DNA of 64,000 bases, from NCBI GenBank assembly GCA_963281255.1, contig OY725491.1, positions 4,824,857 through 4,888,856 of the forward strand, written 5' to 3'. Below, in pieces: positions 36,445 through 47,440 of the stretch (positions within the stretch are counted from its first letter, which is position 1; each line of letters starts with the position of its first letter). The stretch is from Aphrocallistes beatrix (Eukaryota; Porifera; Hexactinellida; Sceptrulophora; Aphrocallistidae). The notes below the pieces were generated by a model that was not told the DNA's origin, did no database searches, and saw only the letters and a list, made by a program, of their open reading frames with translations. A program made the translations under genes and the position numbers.

Positions 36445-37572
36445 ATGGACAACCATCATTTTACAGAGAATATTAAAAGTGATATATATTATTTCATGTT
36501 TCTCTACCTATTCCTTTTTGCTTGTTTATCTACATTATGGAATGTTTACTTTGTAAAGAGGATTCTCTACTTCTTCCGCTTGTACCGTGAGTCAATAAAA
36601 AAGGCTAGAACAGATGTACTAGGAAAGTCTTCAGAGACACTCCATTATAAAGTTGAAATGGTCAAGTACGTGTTCTTATTAGTGATTAATATCACTGAAA
36701 TGAGTTCAATAATGATATATATAACAGGACTTGTTGTATCTACTGTACTTGTACAACCAAATATTACGAGGCTTAAAAATTGCCTTAACGGGACTGCATT
36801 ATACAACAATTATTTGCATATTATTCTTACTAATCCAACCGCAGCAGTCTTCATGACTCTTGGACAAGTTGGATTATTATTGTCGATAGCGCTTGGAACA
36901 AGCCTCATGAAATATCTCGATGCTACCTATCACAATATAAATCACCAAACCTTGAAGTCTATTAGAACTCTTCTCGTTTCTTGTGCAATTGGAGTCTTAC
37001 TAATAATCACAGGCTTCATCCGACATTCATTCATTTTTCAGACACTAATATATCCTGTGGCACAGTTGGGGTATTTTTGCATTTGGATTAAACAAGCGCG
37101 CACATTCTACAGAACATTGAGGTGGAGAGCAGTGGAGTTCAAGGTTAGAGGTATGAGCAGTGAGAAAGTCAGGAGAGAAGTCAAGTGCAGTTACCATTTC
37201 GCAATTATTATAAGTTTGATGGGAATTGGCTTCGGATGTATGATCTTAATCAATTTTCTTAGCTCATGTTACTTGTTGTACGTTATAATTGTTCGACACC
37301 CTTGCTTACTCCATCAACTTTATGGCATCCCCAACTATGGCCCTCTGTTAACTACCAAACCACAATTGGATGCCTTTAATCTCTATAATGAGATTTTCTC
37401 TGAAATCATATCAGCTCTGTCTCTCATTTCTTACCTAGCCATTAGTTCACAGTACTTGTTAGCTACGTTGGCATTTTTCGGTGGAATGCTCCTGAAGAAA
37501 CTGAACTATCGATTCGGAAGAGTTCGTACCAGATTTACTCCCAGCCTGACTAATCCGCTTCTCATTGCTTAA
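36445..37572 (+). CDS. Seven-pass membrane protein, copy 2 (intact)
   Basis: 375 residues, single exon, ATG at 36445. Hydropathy gives seven segments near residues 15-37, 72-104, 132-156, 175-195, 197-216, 251-283 and 316-350. Basic stretches (KRILYFFRLYRESIKKAR, FYRTLRWRAVEFKVR, KKLNYRFGRVRTR) fall after TM1, after TM5 and after TM7. NIT and NGT sequons fall between TM2 and TM3. This charge pattern places the N-terminus outside and the tail inside, as in GPCRs. Cys113 (first outer loop) and Cys287 (last outer loop) are shared with copy 1, as are EMVKYVFLL-INITE and RFGRVRTRFTPSL. I see no DRY, NPxxY or known chemoreceptor motif, and I do not recognise the family. A sensory or signalling role is inference only. 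Confidence 0.85.
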   Translation: MDNHHFTENIKSDIYYFMFLYLFLFACLSTLWNVYFVKRILYFFRLYRESIKKARTDVLGKSSETLHYKVEMVKYVFLLVINITEMSSIMIYITGLVVSTVLVQPNITRLKNCLNGTALYNNYLHIILTNPTAAVFMTLGQVGLLLSIALGTSLMKYLDATYHNINHQTLKSIRTLLVSCAIGVLLIITGFIRHSFIFQTLIYPVAQLGYFCIWIKQARTFYRTLRWRAVEFKVRGMSSEKVRREVKCSYHFAIIISLMGIGFGCMILINFLSSCYLLYVIIVRHPCLLHQLYGIPNYGPLLTTKPQLDAFNLYNEIFSEIISALSLISYLAISSQYLLATLAFFGGMLLKKLNYRFGRVRTRFTPSLTNPLLIA

Positions 37573-37596
37573 TATTGAAACGGAAAAGTAGCTGAA

Positions 37597-37602
37597 AATA
37601 AA
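37597..37602 (+). promoter_or_regulatory. Likely poly-A signal
   Basis: AATAAA 25 bases after the stop of the seven-pass gene, an expected place for 3'-end formation. Confidence 0.5.
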
Positions 37603-38264
37603 TTCGTGTTTCCTTTTTATGTCAGTTTGTATTTATATTAAAAATTATTTATATTAAAGTTTAATATTATTTTTGCTCAGCGAAGCGATCATCGTTTAAG
37701 TTTAGATCCAGAAAAAAGCACAAATATTTTCTGAATTAAAAAATGTGTAAAATATGTAAACAACAGTCAAACCTCTCTCCACTCTCTAGTGAACACCTTC
37801 GGGACAATATGCTTGTTCATTTTATCGAGGTGTCACTAAGCAGAGGTTTCATTAAAATGTATATGAGTCATAAATATTATTGTAAGTCATATATATTATG
37901 ACTAATCAAGGGTAAATAACTAAAAATTGCAAAAATTTCCGACTTTCGAACGGAAATGAGATTGAAATTTAATGCTTCGGATTCAATAATTATTGTTTAT
38001 TGTTGATATAATTCTACATAGTTATCCTTTCTATACAATAATGGTGGAATTTGCTTATTTTCAATTCTCCTATTAGCCATATTGCTCTATTGACAACAAG
38101 TTTTTAAGTCTCAAGTGTAGACTTTTTATTAATTTTGTCCCTTTATCAGCAACCGTTTTGTGATCAAAACCCGAGTTGCTAATAATTCCACTGTCATCTA
38201 TTTCCATACAAGTCATGATCCGATTATAGAGTATTTATATAGAATAGTTTAAATATCCAATTTA
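37603..38264. other. Non-coding flank with one possible MITE end
   Basis: Around 37765, CAGTCAAACCTCTCTCCACT and a nearby GGTGTCACTAAGCAGAGG resemble one end of a Tigger-type MITE. No partner end was found. Confidence 0.35.
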
Positions 38265-38650
38265 TCAGGAAGGTTCACGAACGAACTTATTGAACTTGAA
38301 CTGAACGAAATGAATACACAGTCTTTTAAGGGATTCACACTGAACGAACTGAACGTAATGAACGGACGCCAACGGTTGCCGAATGACAGTTGAACGGACA
38401 TTAATCCGTACCATTTTAACGAACTAAGCTGAAAAATGATAATGATTCGTATTGATTCATAAAATATAAATAGATACTAAGGATGCTATTTCCAGACATC
38501 CCTCGTGAACTCATGTATGTTTGTTCTATTTAATCACCACCAGGGACTAAAGAAGATCTGCCGACATCTTCGTGCGGGCGGGGCGACACAGTCTAGAGGT
38601 GAACGAACTGAACGGATGCGAGTGGAGTTGAAGTTAGCAGGTGAACATGA
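38265..38650 (+). repeat. Repeat with iterated GAACGAACTGAACG, copy 2
   Basis: Starts CAGGAAGGTTCACGAACGAA and shares TTTTAAGGGATTCACACTGA with the copy in the TRP intron. The right end is unclear. Confidence 0.55.
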
Positions 38651-38659
38651 ACGAACTGA

Positions 38660-39689
38660 GTGTGCGTCAATTTGAAATGAACTGATTTGCGTTTATTCAG
38701 TCCGTTTCTGATCCTTTCATTGCAGTTTATGAGTGATAAACTATAGAATAAAAATGCTCTAAGAAAAGTTGAAAACAATACAAACTGTTTATTATGTTCT
38801 CTCAGGAAAATTCCCAAGATCCATCGTCTTGATCAATCCATATGCAGAAGATTTGGGACGACCGTAATTTTCATGCATAAAACCGGTTTTCCAACTCTAA
38901 AATGAACAAAACTGTACAGAGAAAGAATTCTTTTTGAATGTCACAGCAAAATCTAATTTAAATAACTCTAGTTAAAAGTTGTCTGTTTCTTTTGTCTGGT
39001 TCTCAATACAGATCGAATATTAGAGTTGCTAAATATCCCAGTGATTGTTTGGTAGACAAATGCATATAGTGACAACACTCTTTGATATTCTCGAAAGTTA
39101 GTACTTGTCTTTATAAAATGTTTGTATGAATCTGCGCCCCCCACCATGAATTTGGGGTTGGTTAAGCTCCTGACCAGAAATAGAGATGATAGAAATATAT
39201 TTCTTCGGCACAATTTCAAATTAATGTATCACAAAGAAAACTGTGTAATAAATAATCTTTTCAAATTCTTGCATTACATTACGAATTTTTTTGACCTTGC
39301 TTATCACTATTGCTACAGCAGTACACTCGTTCAGTAAACTAAAGTTTATATAATGTCAGATGAAGCAGATTGACTGATCTTGCTTTATTAAGTATGAAAA
39401 GCACCAATAAGTTAGCAAAAACAATTATTTTCAACTCAGTTATACAACTTTGCTACAATAAAGACTCTAAGAGGTTACATACAGGATATTTCGTTATTAG
39501 CTGCTACCTTACTGGAATGGACCTCACTTATTTGTATTATTCGTCTGTTGTACTATGCACCACTTAATAACTGTAGATACGTAGAAACTGTTAATTAATT
39601 GCCTATTCAAACCTAGTCATACTTTCAGAGAGAGGGAACTTCCTTATATGGTAGTTTTATTATCTACATACTCAGTGTGTAATGTTTGA
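38660..39689. other. No supported gene
   Basis: AT-rich DNA with only short, unsupported open frames. Confidence 0.4.
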
Positions 39690-40157
39690 TCAAACAGTCT
39701 TCAGCCTCCTAGGGGAGACCTCAACTGCGGCACAGAGGGTTTCTTGAGGTATTCTCTCCCATTCTCGGCACAACGACTTCTTCAATGAGTCTAGATTGGT
39801 GTGAGACTTTGAATATGCCCTCGTTTTCAAAATGGACCAGGTGGAATAGTACATTGGATTCAAATCGGGACTGTAAGGTTGCCATTCCTCTTTTCGAATA
39901 AAATATGGATTATTCGTTGCTCCGAAGCCAGGCCTGAGTAACATTAGCCGTGTGGGCAGGAGCTCCATCTTGTGGGAACACAAAAGACTTCCCAGAAAAC
40001 ATGGTTTGGGACAGATCTTTACAACAGGCTCTTTGCTCTCGAGCTCTCGATAGGTTTGGGTGTTGATTTTACGCCCGCAGGCACGAATATGAGTGGTGTC
40101 CGACCAATTGATGATATTCCCACCCAAACCATTACTGAGAGTGGTTTTTGTATACAA
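39690..40157 (-). pseudogene. mariner-like transposase relic
   Basis: One frame carries WSDTTHIRACGRK, then SPDLNPMYYSTWSILKTRA and LDSLKKSLCREWERIPQETL, the C-terminal pattern of Tc1-mariner groups that end in Asp. The matching DGAPAHTANVTQAWLRSN stretch is in a different frame near 39915-39970, so at least two frame changes have accumulated. The expected third acidic residue is Tyr here (MYYS for MDYS). No N-terminal half and no terminal repeats were found. Confidence 0.75.
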
Positions 40158-40597
40158 CTCACGGGTGTAAATGTGTTACGAAATTTTTGAAAAAATTGCC
40201 ATTACAAACGGTGCATATTTTTATTATATAGGGTATTTCTACTAACAGAATCCACAATCTTTTCGATTCCCTGACATCAAAAAAAATTTTTGATGCAATT
40301 TTAAGGGGTTGGTTAATTTCTGTACAATTTTCGATATCTGAATTCTCATCATCTACTCATTTTAGATGTAATTAAAGTGCTAAATATGTATAGAAGCCAT
40401 GCATAAACTGTCTATGAATAGTGAATTTACTGAATATAATGGTTTGATTTCACGAAATCTTTTATTTTTGACCAAAATCGCCGTTCCGCATCCCACTATC
40501 CCCGGACATCATTCACAAAAAATTTCTTCACTCTAAAATGGCAGATATCATTGTTTACTCGTATTATATGGAAGTTTGTTTCGAAATAAATATATAC

Positions 40598-41105
40598 AGT
40601 AGAACCTCTATAAGTGGGGTCTCTATATGTGGGGGGACCTCTATAAGTGGGGCAATTTTTTGACATCTTTGCTCATTTCCATACAGATAAACCTCCATAA
40701 GTGGGGAAGTGCCATTATGCGGGGAATGGGGGTGACTTTTAGGCTAATAATACCTCACGACACTAAGATTAACCTCTATATGTGGGGAATATGATAGGAG
40801 TTTTTCTATGCGAAATTGGATATTAATCAAAACAACCGTTCACAGATGAATCGGAACTTGGGATTGTGCTATACCATTTACTGGAAATTTCGTGCCTCAC
40901 AAATCAACCCTTTCTCATATCATTACACCCATAATAAACCATTAAAAAATCGTAAGAAAGTAATAATAAATTTTAGGGAAATTAGAATAGAGAATTCTCA
41001 TAGTAATACTAAGGCAAGCTTGTTTTATGGGAATATTACAATTGGAATCATAAGTGGGGAATGGGGGAGTATCATCATGCTAGCCGGCCCAACCTCCCCC
41101 GTCCT
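40598..41105. repeat. Tigger-like repeat with iterated CCTCTATAAGTGGGG
   Basis: Begins TA-CAGTAGAACCTCTATAAG. The motif ACCTCYATAAGTGGGG recurs several times, and GGGGAATGGGGG occurs twice. No clean right end. A fragment of the same family lies at 63871-63895. Confidence 0.55.
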
Positions 41106-41129
41106 TAAAGAATGGCATGTATATGAGTG

Positions 41130-41362
41130 ATTGTTACATATACGTACATTTGATTGGTGCCGTATCTCGAAGGTAATTTTGTATTAAAAACTTCAATCGG
41201 GAGTTCACTTAACTGCCGTATGTCAGAGGTTGCCGTTACTCGGAGGTTGAAGAAGTACTATTAGTATAGGAAAATCAATCGGTGGAATGGGATGATGCCG
41301 TTTCTCGGAGAGTTGCCGCTACTCGGAGGTGCCGCTTTGGGAGGTTTACCTGTATTAACCAA
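41130..41362. repeat. Repeat with iterated CCGYTACTCGGAGGT
   Basis: Several copies of GCCGTTACTCGGAGGT and variants, ending in GGAGGTTTACCTGTA. The style is that of the Tigger-type MITEs here, but no left end is clear. Confidence 0.45.
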
Positions 41363-41435
41363 TTGATTCAAATCACGACAGCTATTAAAAAACTGTAACA
41401 CATCAAATTCTACACACTCGAAATACGCAATTTCT

Positions 41436-41580
41436 GGGCATGCGTAATTTACGGGACGATTTAAGATGCCTAATTTACGGGACGGGACGGCATCCCGTCC
41501 CGTAAATTAGGCATCTTAACTCGTCCCGTCCCGTAAATTAGGCATCTTAACCCGCTCCGTCCCGTAAATTAGGCATGCCC
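41436..41580. mobile_element. 145-bp MITE with iterated CCCGTAAATTAGGCATC
   Basis: The ends are GGGCATGCGTAATTTACGGG and CCCGTAAATTAGGCATGCCC. The 8-bp duplication CAATTTCT is exact on both sides (41428-41435 and 41581-41588), indicating hAT-type mobility. Four internal copies of the terminal motif occur on both strands. Confidence 0.88.
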
Positions 41581-41639
41581 CAATTTCTATATAAATAAAT
41601 TAATTGATATCACTTGGGCCTCCTTAATCCACTTTTCTC

Positions 41640-42330
41640 ATAATATATATGGTCATGGCAAGTGGCACAAGGTGACACAGTTGCCAGGAAATATGCTTTG
41701 GAAAGGATTAACATATGGGAAGCTTCTAAATAATTCGAGTGTGAAGATTTCCAATTTGATGATACATTTTCAGTTAGCTGTCGTGCTTTGAATGAATTGG
41801 CTTCCATTGATGTGCCCAGTATTATTTTTAATATTATTTATGATGCAAAGCAATATGATATTAAATTACTTTTGGCCAAGCAGTGTATTCCTGTTGTCAA
41901 GATCGATGCAATATGTATTCTAACCAGTGGCGTAGCCAGACATTGATCTTAGCCTGAGCACACCTGAGGCACTCAAATATTTCAACGGGACTGGCTATGC
42001 AGTAATACTGAAGCGGTGGGGTCCCTACCGGAACCTCAGCTTCGCTAGCCGGGGCCTGATCCCAGCAGGGGTAAGATGGTCAAACTTTTTCAGAATAACT
42101 GTTTGGATTTGTATAGTACATATTCCAATGCTGGAGTTGTTGCTTTGAGTCAGAAAAGGTTTAATCTGACTTCAGTTTTAACTCTTAAATCAATTTGCCA
42201 AGCTATTATTGATTCCAAAATCAATGAAAGTTACAATTGCTTAAAATGTAGAGACCCAAAAGCTAATATTGAGCCTTTATCCAGGGAATTTTCTCAAATA
42301 TATCTGCACTTCTATTCTTGAAATAGGAAA
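41640..42330 (+). pseudogene. Unrecognised broken reading frame cut by a MITE
   Basis: About 41740-41924 reads through as FDDTFSVSCRALNELASIDV and IFNIIYDAKQYDIKLLLAKQ; 42076-42321 reads NNCLDLYSTYSNAGVVALSQ and continues with a CLKC pair. The two parts are separated by hAT-MITE-like DNA. The composition looks protein-coding, but I do not recognise the family. It may be a relic of a host gene or of an old element. Confidence 0.35.
41925..42072 (+). mobile_element. hAT MITE relic, family CAGTGGCGTAGCCAG
   Basis: The left end CAGTGGCGTAGCCAGAC and the body (GGGGTCC, CCTCAGCTTCGCTA) match the complete copy at 48002-48164. The right end is lost. Confidence 0.7.
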
Positions 42331-42494
42331 TCTCACAACTTCTGATATTAATGAAAGCATCATTGAGGATAAGAATAGCCTAAAAAATCAATTGTTATTA
42401 AAGTACTTTTAGAAGCCTTCAAAATTTCATAATTTTTTTAATACGATAGATAATTAAATTATTTCATAGTTAAAAATAAGCCCTGAAAGTCACA

Positions 42495-44250
42495 ATAGAA
42501 TAATTAGTAGTTCAAATAGCTATATATTCAATAAAATCTAAAATACTTTTCTGAGCATCTCCATTAAATAATTATTGTGATCACAAGATTAAAGAGTGTG
42601 AAGCAGTAGAAAGGTTAATCTGAAGTAAAGGTTATCATTAAACAACAATACTGAGTTAAATATAAGTATATAAGTATATAAGTATTGCTTTGGTTCACAG
42701 TGAATAAAATATAGTGAATAGCTCTGCGTTTCCTAAAAACCTGAATACCATTGCTTTCGACAGTTCTTCTATTCGTGTGCTAATACATTTTATCGAATAT
42801 AAGTTTTGGATAATAAAAACAGATGCAGCCAAACACGTGTCACAATATTTGTCCATCTATCAAAGGATATGTCCTACAATTAACAGCAGTTACAGCTCTT
42901 TGTTTGAGTAATGGAATGTATGGTTTTCTAGCTGGGTTTACTTCTCCCATTGAAGCTGAAGTCATCAGATCGGGACTTTTTAATAATTTCACTTTTTCAC
43001 TGTTCTCTTCTCTAACATTGTTCGGTCTTTCTTCTTTGGTAATTGGACCAGTTGCTGCCAAGCTAAGTAATAAGTTTGTACTTATCATAACCAGTTTAAT
43101 CGGCGGGATGGGTTGGGTTATGATCACAATAGGACATGATATCTATTCGATGATATTCGGGCGATTTCTGACTGGAATCCAAATCGGGGGAACACTAACA
43201 CTGACTACTATTTATATGAGTGAAATATCAGATACAAAGAACAAGAAATTCTACTCGTCCTTGATTATATTCTCAAGTGATTGTTTCTTGTTTCTAACTT
43301 ACTTGATCGGTAACTTTCTGCCATTCAGATGGTTAGCTGTTACTGCACTTTTAACCGTATTTATCCAAACCGTCCTGCTAATTTGTTGTCTTCAAAGTCC
43401 TGTCTGGTTGATAAGAATAGGATGTATGGAAAGAGCACAAACAAATTTGATAACATTAAATGGAAATGATTTTGATGTAAACAAAGAAATTGAACTACTA
43501 CAGCATGATTTTACACAAAATACTAAAATTTCGGTACTTGGCATATTTCGATGGTCTGTCTTGAAACCAATTCTAGTGGCATGTGCCCTTCAGTTTTTCA
43601 AAGGTTTGAGTGGACAATCAATATTCCTTTTTTATTCTTCATCTCTATTCACCAGAACTGGACTTGACCCAAACTTATCCACTCTTCCATACCCGCTCCT
43701 CATCGCAGTTGGTGTTATATTGTCAGCTATGCTGACGAAAATAGTCAGTCGAAAGAAAATGCTTATATCTACGACTGCAATGCAAGGCATAGCCAATTTT
43801 TCATTCTTTCTTTACTATTTCATCACTCGTTCCATTAAGCATTGTTCTGATCCCTTTTCTAGTTTTCAATGCTTCCTCCTGTCATTCTGGCCCATATTCA
43901 ACATGTCCGTCTATAGTTTCACCTTTGGAATAGGATGGGGAACAATTTCTTGGTCAATGTTTGCTGACAGCTTCGATCCTAAATACAAAGAAATTTCGGC
44001 TGGAATAGTAACCTTTTGGTTTACACTAGTTTCTACAATCACGTTGCTAATTTTCCCTAATTTTGTAATTACGTTCGGATTTTGGCCCATTTTCATAATT
44101 TTTGCAATTAACTGTTTCGTAGCTACCTGTTTTGAAGCCATTTTCTTCTGAAATATATCCTGAGACAATAGTTCATATGAAACATTTATTTAAATATGTT
44201 AATTAACTTATTCTAGCTTAAATGCTTCATATAATGTATTTCAGGTGTAT
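42495..44250 (+). repeat. Left arm of an inverted duplication (sugar transporter)
   Basis: Leader, coding region and 3' flank match the complement of about 52478-53845 with scattered differences. The right arm lacks about 380 bp of coding sequence. Confidence 0.85.
42823..44151 (+). CDS. MFS sugar transporter, SLC2-like (copy 1)
   Basis: 442 residues, single exon, ATG at 42823, about twelve membrane segments. Sugar-porter landmarks: GRFLTGIQIGG after TM4, SPVWLIRIGCMERA at the end of TM6 (the PESPRWL position) and LQFFKGLSGQSIFLFYSSSLF in TM7 (the QQLSGIN position). The family moves hexoses or trehalose across the plasma membrane by facilitated diffusion or proton coupling; the substrate here cannot be told. 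The protein is slightly short for the family and has a short tail. The paralogue at 52529-53533 on the other strand is about 97% alike over the shared part but is 3'-deleted, so this is the working copy. Confidence 0.88.
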   Translation: MQPNTCHNICPSIKGYVLQLTAVTALCLSNGMYGFLAGFTSPIEAEVIRSGLFNNFTFSLFSSLTLFGLSSLVIGPVAAKLSNKFVLIITSLIGGMGWVMITIGHDIYSMIFGRFLTGIQIGGTLTLTTIYMSEISDTKNKKFYSSLIIFSSDCFLFLTYLIGNFLPFRWLAVTALLTVFIQTVLLICCLQSPVWLIRIGCMERAQTNLITLNGNDFDVNKEIELLQHDFTQNTKISVLGIFRWSVLKPILVACALQFFKGLSGQSIFLFYSSSLFTRTGLDPNLSTLPYPLLIAVGVILSAMLTKIVSRKKMLISTTAMQGIANFSFFLYYFITRSIKHCSDPFSSFQCFLLSFWPIFNMSVYSFTFGIGWGTISWSMFADSFDPKYKEISAGIVTFWFTLVSTITLLIFPNFVITFGFWPIFIIFAINCFVATCFEAIFF

Positions 44251-44475
44251 CCTTGCTATTAAAATTCGATCAATGTTTTTATATGTACAAGCGCGCTGGC
44301 GGGCACTTTGTGTCCACCGAAGGTGCTATTTGGATGCCTGGTGTCACCTTAATTAATTATAAAGTAGATAACATCTCTAAATATGTCTGTCTTATTGCTA
44401 AAATCGATATCACTCGAAAAATCAAATTTGTCAATTTTTAAATTTTTGATACTTAATGATGACGTTATAACAGGT
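44250..44475. mobile_element. Helentron-like element, inverted and partial
   Basis: A 5' motif TCCTTGCTATTAAAATTCGA is followed directly by an inverted hairpin end (TACAAGCGCGCTGGCGGGC) and body sequence to about 44470. It begins at the end of the duplicated transporter arm. The other arm lacks it. Confidence 0.5.
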
Positions 44476-45396
44476 AGCCGCCAACGTGATCTCAAGGGTT
44501 GTGAATTTGCAATGAGTCCACATACTGTGGAGTGGACGTGGTTTAGCATTGTGAATGAACAAAAGTCTTGTAAAGTTATTTATATAAGGACCATTCTGTT
44601 TTTATATTCTCTTTGTCACCTGGGGAGGCTTGAAATCAGGCACGTCGCCAGGATTTGCCTCTAAAGGGCAAACCACAAAACAGATTTTAGAACACAACAG
44701 CTAACTGGGTCTGAGGGCGCTGTAAGCGTATATATATTCTTAGTTCCCTCAAATTTGGACAAAATTAATATAATTTTTCAAAAATATCGTTTATTAAATG
44801 CTGATGAGGTAAGAAAGATAAGTAACTTTACAAGTGGGACATTGCCCGGGTCAAGAAACGCTTGCATGGGCATTGGCCCCGTTGCGACTTCTGCTTGGAA
44901 TTAAGCCTAGTATTATTATCAATACTTGGTTAGGTTATCAATAATACATTGGGAATGAATCCATTATGCATAAGAGTATAATGCATATTCTTGGGAAGTG
45001 TATTTGAATCTAGAATTACACATTCATTTTTGGTCAAACTCTGGGGATGCTTTAGTACCCCTAGCTCTCTCTGATCTACGTACGTCCTTGAGATTTAGAT
45101 AAGCGCAGGCCTCTCAACCTGTAATATAACTAAATCGTGTGATGGCAAGTAACAAATCGTGAGATATATGGAAAATAGTATTGCGAACAGTGATTCTAAA
45201 TCGTGAGACATACGAGATTGTAAGAGTTGAGAGGCCAGTAAATGTTAGTAAAAACGTTTGATTGAAAGATGGATACAATTTTTATTTCGAATGACAAGTT
45301 AGATAAATAAGTAACATGTTCTATTGATAGAGCACTAATTAAACTAGAATTAAGTAAATAAATGTCTGGCTATCGTATTATTCTGGTCGAGTTCTC
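44476..45396. other. Non-coding; one possible MITE
   Basis: 45108-45236 is bounded by AGGCCTCTCAACC and its near-complement GAGTTGAGAGGCC, with AAATCGTGAGA iterated inside. The flanks do not show a clear duplication. Nothing else recognised. Confidence 0.4.
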
Positions 45397-45897
45397 TTAC
45401 TTCCTGTCGCGTAGTACCAACACTCCAACACCACCCATCAGAAGGCTTTGAGATAGGAACACGAAGAAAGAGTAATAGAGGATAATCACGATGTGAAGAA
45501 CGTATTCATAATTAGTAAAGTTAAAAGTATTATAAAATTGAGCGTTGACAACTGCTCCGGCAATGTTGAAGATAATAACGATGCAGATGATGAGTTGTGA
45601 GATGCCTAATAGAATAAGTACGACAGATTTCCTTACCGAGTTCGATATCAACTTGTTGGCTGCTATTATAGCGAGTACCAGGTTGAGGGAGAGTAGAATA
45701 ATGCTGATAATTCCCTCTGATGCGAGAAACCTGAACTGAGAATCCAAGGTCGCAGAAAAGTTCGGGAATATGTTTAAATTTTCCAACTGTGTGATAGTGA
45801 AGAAAGCTATAACAATCTTGAAGCCAATCAAGATCACTCCCAAAATATGGAATCCGATATTAAGGTTCGTGAGTACCTCTACAATAACTTGAAGCAT
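45397..45897 (-). CDS. Small four-pass membrane protein
   Basis: 166 residues, ATG at 45897. Four hydrophobic segments near residues 14-36, 60-80, 90-114 and 132-160. The first loop has an NFS sequon and the second outer loop an NFT sequon, so both loops are probably outside and both ends inside. The tail is short and basic (LRDRK). The layout resembles small tetraspan families, but the tetraspanin CCG and claudin W-C-C motifs are missing. I do not recognise the family. A decayed copy of its 5' end lies at 48493-48616. Confidence 0.6.
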   Translation of the reverse strand: MLQVIVEVLTNLNIGFHILGVILIGFKIVIAFFTITQLENLNIFPNFSATLDSQFRFLASEGIISIILLSLNLVLAIIAANKLISNSVRKSVVLILLGISQLIICIVIIFNIAGAVVNAQFYNTFNFTNYEYVLHIVIILYYSFFVFLSQSLLMGGVGVLVLRDRK

Positions 45898-46420
45898 GTT
45901 GTGCAGGCGTTTGTTGGAGGCGAAAAAGATGATTGTTTGGAAAGTATAAATGCGTAATTCATATCCTATATATATATATCATTATACAAAATACAATGCA
46001 AACAATCACGAGTTCATTTAACTATGTAAGCTTGTTGCGCATTCATGAATAATTAGAATTAGTACCGATCGAGTTAAATATTAGTGACTACGTCAAAGAA
46101 TTCTCAGACGTAAACAATTGAATCATTTTTCTAAGCACTTGACTGTTTCACACTTCACTACGTAAAATAAATAAAATAAATGACCTTTTAGTGTCTATTA
46201 TGAAAGATGCTCCAGAAATGTATGTATACGGTGAATGCTCAGTCAAGCTTGCCTTCTTGTCACAGGGATTCTTTTCCTCTTTACACTTCGAGTGTATGTT
46301 TAATTTGAATGTCTATTAAAAACAAAATGAATTCGTCTGAAATTCCTCGAAATATCAAGTATAATTATGTATGTGATAAATTGACAATGTATTTTTCTGA
46401 TGAAAAATCAATGTGAAATA

Positions 46421-47174
46421 CAGGGTGTCTCATGATTATTGTCACCCTGCGATTCAAAACACCTGCGATTCAAATTCCAAGAATTTGTCTAAATTCTAAG
46501 TCAAATTCTAAATTATTCTGAACGGTATTCACGAAAATTCTTAGGCATAAATTCTAAGAATAATTCTTAGAATTCGTTAAGAATTTCAGAGTTAAGAATT
46601 CTTAACGGATCTGAGAATTAAGTTAAGAAAAATTTTAGTGAATAATATGGCCCCTGTATCCTCAATTGCCCATAAGCTACTATTCATATATTGATCAGAG
46701 ATATACTCACTAGATAGATTTACTGCATTAATCGATACTACCTAAAAGCTGTATATCCATTTATTTCGTTGATTCCCTAAATTCCCTATTTTTCATGAAA
46801 TGGATATCAAATGCACACACTGCCATCAGAACACAAAGATGGTATAGCCTGAACTCCTTCTGGGGGAAAATTAAATGGCCAGGAAACTCACCTGACTTAA
46901 ACCAATCAAAAATCTTTGGTCCATTCTGAAATCTAGACTTGAAGAGAGAGAACCTATAAATAGTTTTGAAGCCATTAAATTTCAGCTAAAACTTGTATCG
47001 TAAGAGATCCAACCGAATCTTTGGAAAGTTTAGTAAATGAGATGCCAGATAGAATTCGAAAATGCATATACAGATGGATGAAAACATATAGGAAAATAAT
47101 TTACTTTAAATGCAATATTCTATACGTAGTTCATAGCTAATTTTATATGGGGACAATAATTATGTGACATCCTG
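46421..47174 (+). mobile_element. Tc1-type element, internally deleted relic
   Basis: TA-flanked ends CAGGGTGTCTCATGATTATT and complement of CAGGATGTCACATAATTATT. The inside reads WPGNSPDLNQS-IFG and FEAIKFQLKL, then NEMPDRIRKCIYRWMKTY, the C-terminal end of a Tc1 transposase with stops and frame changes. The first two thirds of the gene are gone. A small MITE-like palindrome with AATTCTTAG motifs occupies 46526-46645. Confidence 0.8.
46526..46645. repeat. Small palindromic MITE inside the Tc1 relic
   Basis: TATTCACGAAAATTCTTA at the left and AAAAATTTTAGTGAATA at the right are near-complements. AATTCTTAGAATT units lie between. Confidence 0.5.
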
Positions 47175-47440
47175 TAGAAACAACATTCCAACCCAATAAA
47201 AGTAAGTGTACGTTATGCATGTACGTATTTGTGTGTATGTATGTATATGTATGCTTGTAAGGTATGTATATGCGCGAAGTGAGAGGGGATTCCGAATGCT
47301 CGGAGGGAGAAGATTCCACTCTACAGGTGCAGCTAAAATGAATGCATGATCACCCAGAGTTTTGGAAGATTTGATTTGATAGTGGGATGTTCAAGGAGGA
47401 TGGCATTGGATGATCGTAGAATGCGATTGGATATCTTAAC

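Noticed and set aside
42840-43127. Antisense frames over the sugar transporters (also 53229-53516)
   Set aside because: Shadows of the membrane-protein coding strand.
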